DNA from: Fidelibacterota bacterium
GTDB lineage: Bacteria; Marinisomatota; Marinisomatia; SCGC-AAA003-L08; GCA-002719095
Length of the DNA stretch: 7,506 nt
Reading direction: 5' to 3'
Assembly (NCBI GenBank): GCA_002705575.1
Contig: PAHI01000067.1
Span: forward strand, 1-7,506
The notes under the pieces are model-generated. The model saw only the letters and a list, made by a program, of their open reading frames with translations, did not search any database and was not told where the DNA came from. This document shows, in pieces, positions 5,428 through 7,506 of the stretch; positions within the stretch are counted from its first letter, which is position 1, and each line of letters opens with the position of its first letter. Made by a program: the position numbers and the translations under genes.

Positions 5428-7506
5428 TTATTTAACAAGTACCAACTTTTGCGTTTTAGAAAAACCCTCAGATTTCATTTTTAAGATATATATCCCACTA
5501 GAAAAATTAGACGCATCCCAAGCCACAGTATGCTTTCCAGGCCTAAAATATTTATCACTTAAGACATCTAATTTACTTCCGTTTAAGCTAAATACTTCAA
5601 GTGATACTTTAGATTCGTAAGGAATTTCAAAGCTGATGTTTGTTACTGGGTTAAATGGGTTTGGATAGGCTACTCCTAAGCTAAACGAATCAGGTTCTTG
5701 CAATGCAAGATTAGAATTATTTACAACCACAATCTTATTATTTGACCACCCAGATATGTCATTTGACATAAGATCGAAGATTTGGCCATTCGTCTTAACA
5801 ACTCTAAAACCAGGAACTTCATCATTTTTACAATAATGCTCTGTTCCTACCTGCCCATCATCACCCATAACGGGCACATCGGTGTATAATCCTAGATATT
5901 TTCTTGATCCGGTCAAGTTATCTCCGCAATAAGATTCTATAATATCTCCATCTTCTGCATTTTCAATATTTTCAAAAAAGTAAAACGCCTGTTTAGATGA
6001 TTGAACAAACCTTGTATCTTTATAACTATAAACAGACCTTTCTGCTGAAGCTAGAAAACTATTTTGATTACAATTTAATTCAAAATCTATCAAAGCATCT
6101 TCGTACAATTGAAGCCAATACCCTTTCCCTGGATCAAGTATGGACAAGCTTCCAACCCAACCTATGTCTTCAATGTACAATGAAGCTTCTCCTGCACCTA
6201 TAACTGTTCTAACCTGATTAGAACTTAAAAGAGATTCAATGTAAATCGAATTACTGCAAGGATGGGAGATAAGATTGTTTCCTGAGTATAATTCATAACT
6301 TGAATCAGAGTATTTGTATCCAGACAAACTAATAACACCTCTTTCAGATAAAGAATTTATATGGCTCTGTGACGGGTAAACCCAGTAACCTTTTTTAGAT
6401 GATATTTCATTTAAATTACCAACCCATCCTCCAAAAGAGTCACATGATGTAATCTCACCCTGACCTACAATTAATGATGTTTCACTGCAATCAAAAAGGT
6501 TCTCTATCGAAGAGCCTTCATCTATGATTGGAAAACTTACCAAATTTGCACCTCCAAGTAATCTATGGATACCTATAAATTCTAAACCTTCTGATAAATT
6601 TTCGTTCACATCTACACTTTGTATAGAATATTCATTATAAAGACCAGAAAAGTCTATTACGGCAGAATTAGATGTCGTAAACAACACCTCATTATTAACA
6701 TCAGTAAGCTTATGATAATTAAAATCTATATCCTGACTATAGTCCCAGCTTAAAGAAATATTGCCATTTTCATCTAAATTTGTATTAAAATTATCTGGAG
6801 CTGATGGAATTATATTATCTACGGAAATACCTGAAATCTGCTCTAGAGTAAGAAAGTTACCCTCATCCATACCAGATATAATTCTAAATTCTGAAACCTC
6901 ATTATTTTTTAAAGTAGGAACAAGCACTTTATACCTATCTGAAGCATAAGCGCCAAATGACATAACAGTAACCCACTCACTATCTTCTAAAACCTCAATA
7001 GTATAATTTTCTGATCTACTTAAACCATCACTATCATAAAAAGATTTTTCAAATTCTATATATAATTGATTACCTTGATCCTCTGGTACATCTGAAACCT
7101 CTACAGTATGAGCTCCATAACCCCATTGTTCAATATTAGAAACTCCGTTATTATCATCATCACAAAAATCAAATCCATTTCCTTGGCACTGACCACATTC
7201 ATCTAATACCGCTGGACCACCGCATTCCCCTAGGCAATCTTCTACACTACCATCACAATCACACGTACCATCTACTATACCTGGACCATTACATACACCA
7301 CATTCATCTAATTCTGCCAAACCTCCTAAATCACCATTACAATCAGAGTACACATCTAATGAATCTAGCTGATTTATTGCATTTGTAGTAAATGGAAACA
7401 GTTCTGAAGGTACCGCAGAATAGTATGCATTTTCAGAGGAATCATAAATAATAAAATCAGGAAATTCTCCAATCTGAATATAATCAGATGTTACAGGTAT
7501 ATCTGG
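5428..7506 (-). CDS. T9SS-sorted multidomain surface protein with Cys-rich and GKGYW modules (N-terminus missing)
   Basis: The frame is open from the window edge to TAA at 5430-5428, giving at least 692 residues. A GTG at 7353 is internal, because coding continues upstream without a stop. In order from the N-terminal side: a FPDFIIYDSSENAYY segment (near 7468-7424); a Cys-rich linker with two LDECG units (7341-7144); a beta-rich domain (about 7116-6812); an FN3-like domain starting PSAPDNF (about 6805-6560); two copies of a GxNLxS...GWVG(N/S)L...KGYW module (about 6555-6373 and 6282-6106); a QAFYFFEN...YTDVPVMGDDG module (about 6018-5710); and a type A sorting domain with AYPNPFNPVTNISFEIP, SGIYILKM and the terminal KTQKLVLVK (about 5688-5431). 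The sorting domain predicts export through the outer membrane by T9SS and cleavage or anchoring at the surface. No catalytic motif is visible; an adhesive or structural role is inferred. Confidence 0.9.
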   Translation of the reverse strand, partial: PDIPVTSDYIQIGEFPDFIIYDSSENAYYSAVPSELFPFTTNAINQLDSLDVYSDCNGDLGGLAELDECGVCNGPGIVDGTCDCDGSVEDCLGECGGPAVLDECGQCQGNGFDFCDDDNNGVSNIEQWGYGAHTVEVSDVPEDQGNQLYIEFEKSFYDSDGLSRSENYTIEVLEDSEWVTVMSFGAYASDRYKVLVPTLKNNEVSEFRIISGMDEGNFLTLEQISGISVDNIIPSAPDNFNTNLDENGNISLSWDYSQDIDFNYHKLTDVNNEVLFTTSNSAVIDFSGLYNEYSIQSVDVNENLSEGLEFIGIHRLLGGANLVSFPIIDEGSSIENLFDCSETSLIVGQGEITSCDSFGGWVGNLNEISSKKGYWVYPSQSHINSLSERGVISLSGYKYSDSSYELYSGNNLISHPCSNSIYIESLLSSNQVRTVIGAGEASLYIEDIGWVGSLSILDPGKGYWLQLYEDALIDFELNCNQNSFLASAERSVYSYKDTRFVQSSKQAFYFFENIENAEDGDIIESYCGDNLTGSRKYLGLYTDVPVMGDDGQVGTEHYCKNDEVPGFRVVKTNGQIFDLMSNDISGWSNNKIVVVNNSNLALQEPDSFSLGVAYPNPFNPVTNISFEIPYESKVSLEVFSLNGSKLDVLSDKYFRPGKHTVAWDASNFSSGIYILKMKSEGFSKTQKLVLVK
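7144..7353 (-). repeat. Cys-rich LDECG repeat linker in the T9SS protein
   Basis: About 70 codons hold twelve cysteines in repeated patterns: DCNGD, LDECGVCNG, CDCDG, ECGGP, LDECGQCQG, then DFCDDDNNG. The 15-base run CCACATTCATCTAAT (+ strand) occurs at both 7193-7207 and 7298-7312 and encodes the LDECG core. Such Cys- and Asp-rich linkers are common in marine FCB-group surface proteins and could bind calcium or form disulfides, which is inferred from composition. The lipoprotein at 111-1046 has a single related DECGVC unit. Confidence 0.8.

Noticed and set aside
5417..5434. Hairpin around TAGCTA as a bidirectional terminator
   Set aside because: The stem is only 4-5 bp, nearly all A:T with a G:T pair, and has no T-tract on either strand.
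5997..6203. 68-codon + strand ORF opposite the T9SS surface protein
   Set aside because: Antisense shadow of a clearly modular coding region.
6761..6949. 62-codon + strand ORF opposite the T9SS surface protein
   Set aside because: Antisense shadow within the beta-domain/FN3 coding region; no family features.
7351..7353. GTG as the start codon of the - strand surface protein
   Set aside because: The frame continues without a stop to the window edge and encodes plausible surface-protein sequence (FPDFIIYDSSENAYY). There is no signal peptide after the GTG, so it is an internal Val codon.
1..7506. CRISPR array, tRNA/rRNA, insertion sequence or phage attachment site
   Set aside because: Reading the sequence showed no regularly spaced repeats, no cloverleaf-like tRNA segments, no transposase or integrase motifs, and no terminal inverted repeats around the lipoprotein gene.

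Overview
The window is AT-rich DNA from a bacterium with a type IX secretion (T9SS)-like surface proteome. The best guess is a marine Marinimicrobia (SAR406)-type or related Bacteroidota/FCB-group organism. The reasons are the YPNPFNP C-terminal sorting domain, the Cys-rich LDECGVC and YGCTD...C modules, the repeated GKGYW surface modules, and a GldA/GldF/GldG-type ABC system. This placement rests on recognising motifs, not on a database search.

Layout. (1) Positions 1-1577 on the + strand hold a tightly packed run of genes: the C-terminal end of a GKGYW-module protein, a 311-residue lipoprotein with an Ig-like domain and a FlgD/T9SS-like C-terminus, a small DUF6787-like membrane protein, a 20-codon mini-ORF, and a 54-residue protein with two membrane segments. 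Every junction is a stop/start overlap (TAATG or ATGA). A ~40-nt direct repeat covers both the lipoprotein start and the start of the next gene. As a result the membrane protein begins with a copy of the lipoprotein's signal-peptide start. (2) Positions 1578-1712 are a short, very AT-rich spacer. (3) Positions 1713-5423 on the + strand form a four-gene operon: ABC ATPase (TTG start), ABC-2 permease, GldG-like auxiliary protein and a short DUF4340 protein, with overlaps or a 1-nt gap. (4) Positions 5428-7506 on the - strand hold a large T9SS-sorted multidomain surface protein. It converges on the operon with only 4 nt between the stop codons, and it stays open to the window edge, so its N-terminus is missing.

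How they fit together. The ABC operon likely encodes one inner-membrane complex: ATPase, six-helix permease, and two proteins anchored by their N-termini with large envelope-facing domains. In Flavobacterium the GldA/F/G homologues are linked to gliding, but such operons also occur in organisms not known to glide, so the role here is open. The flanking genes encode secreted or surface proteins built from shared modules. The most unusual local structure is the direct repeat that brackets the lipoprotein gene from start codon to start codon.
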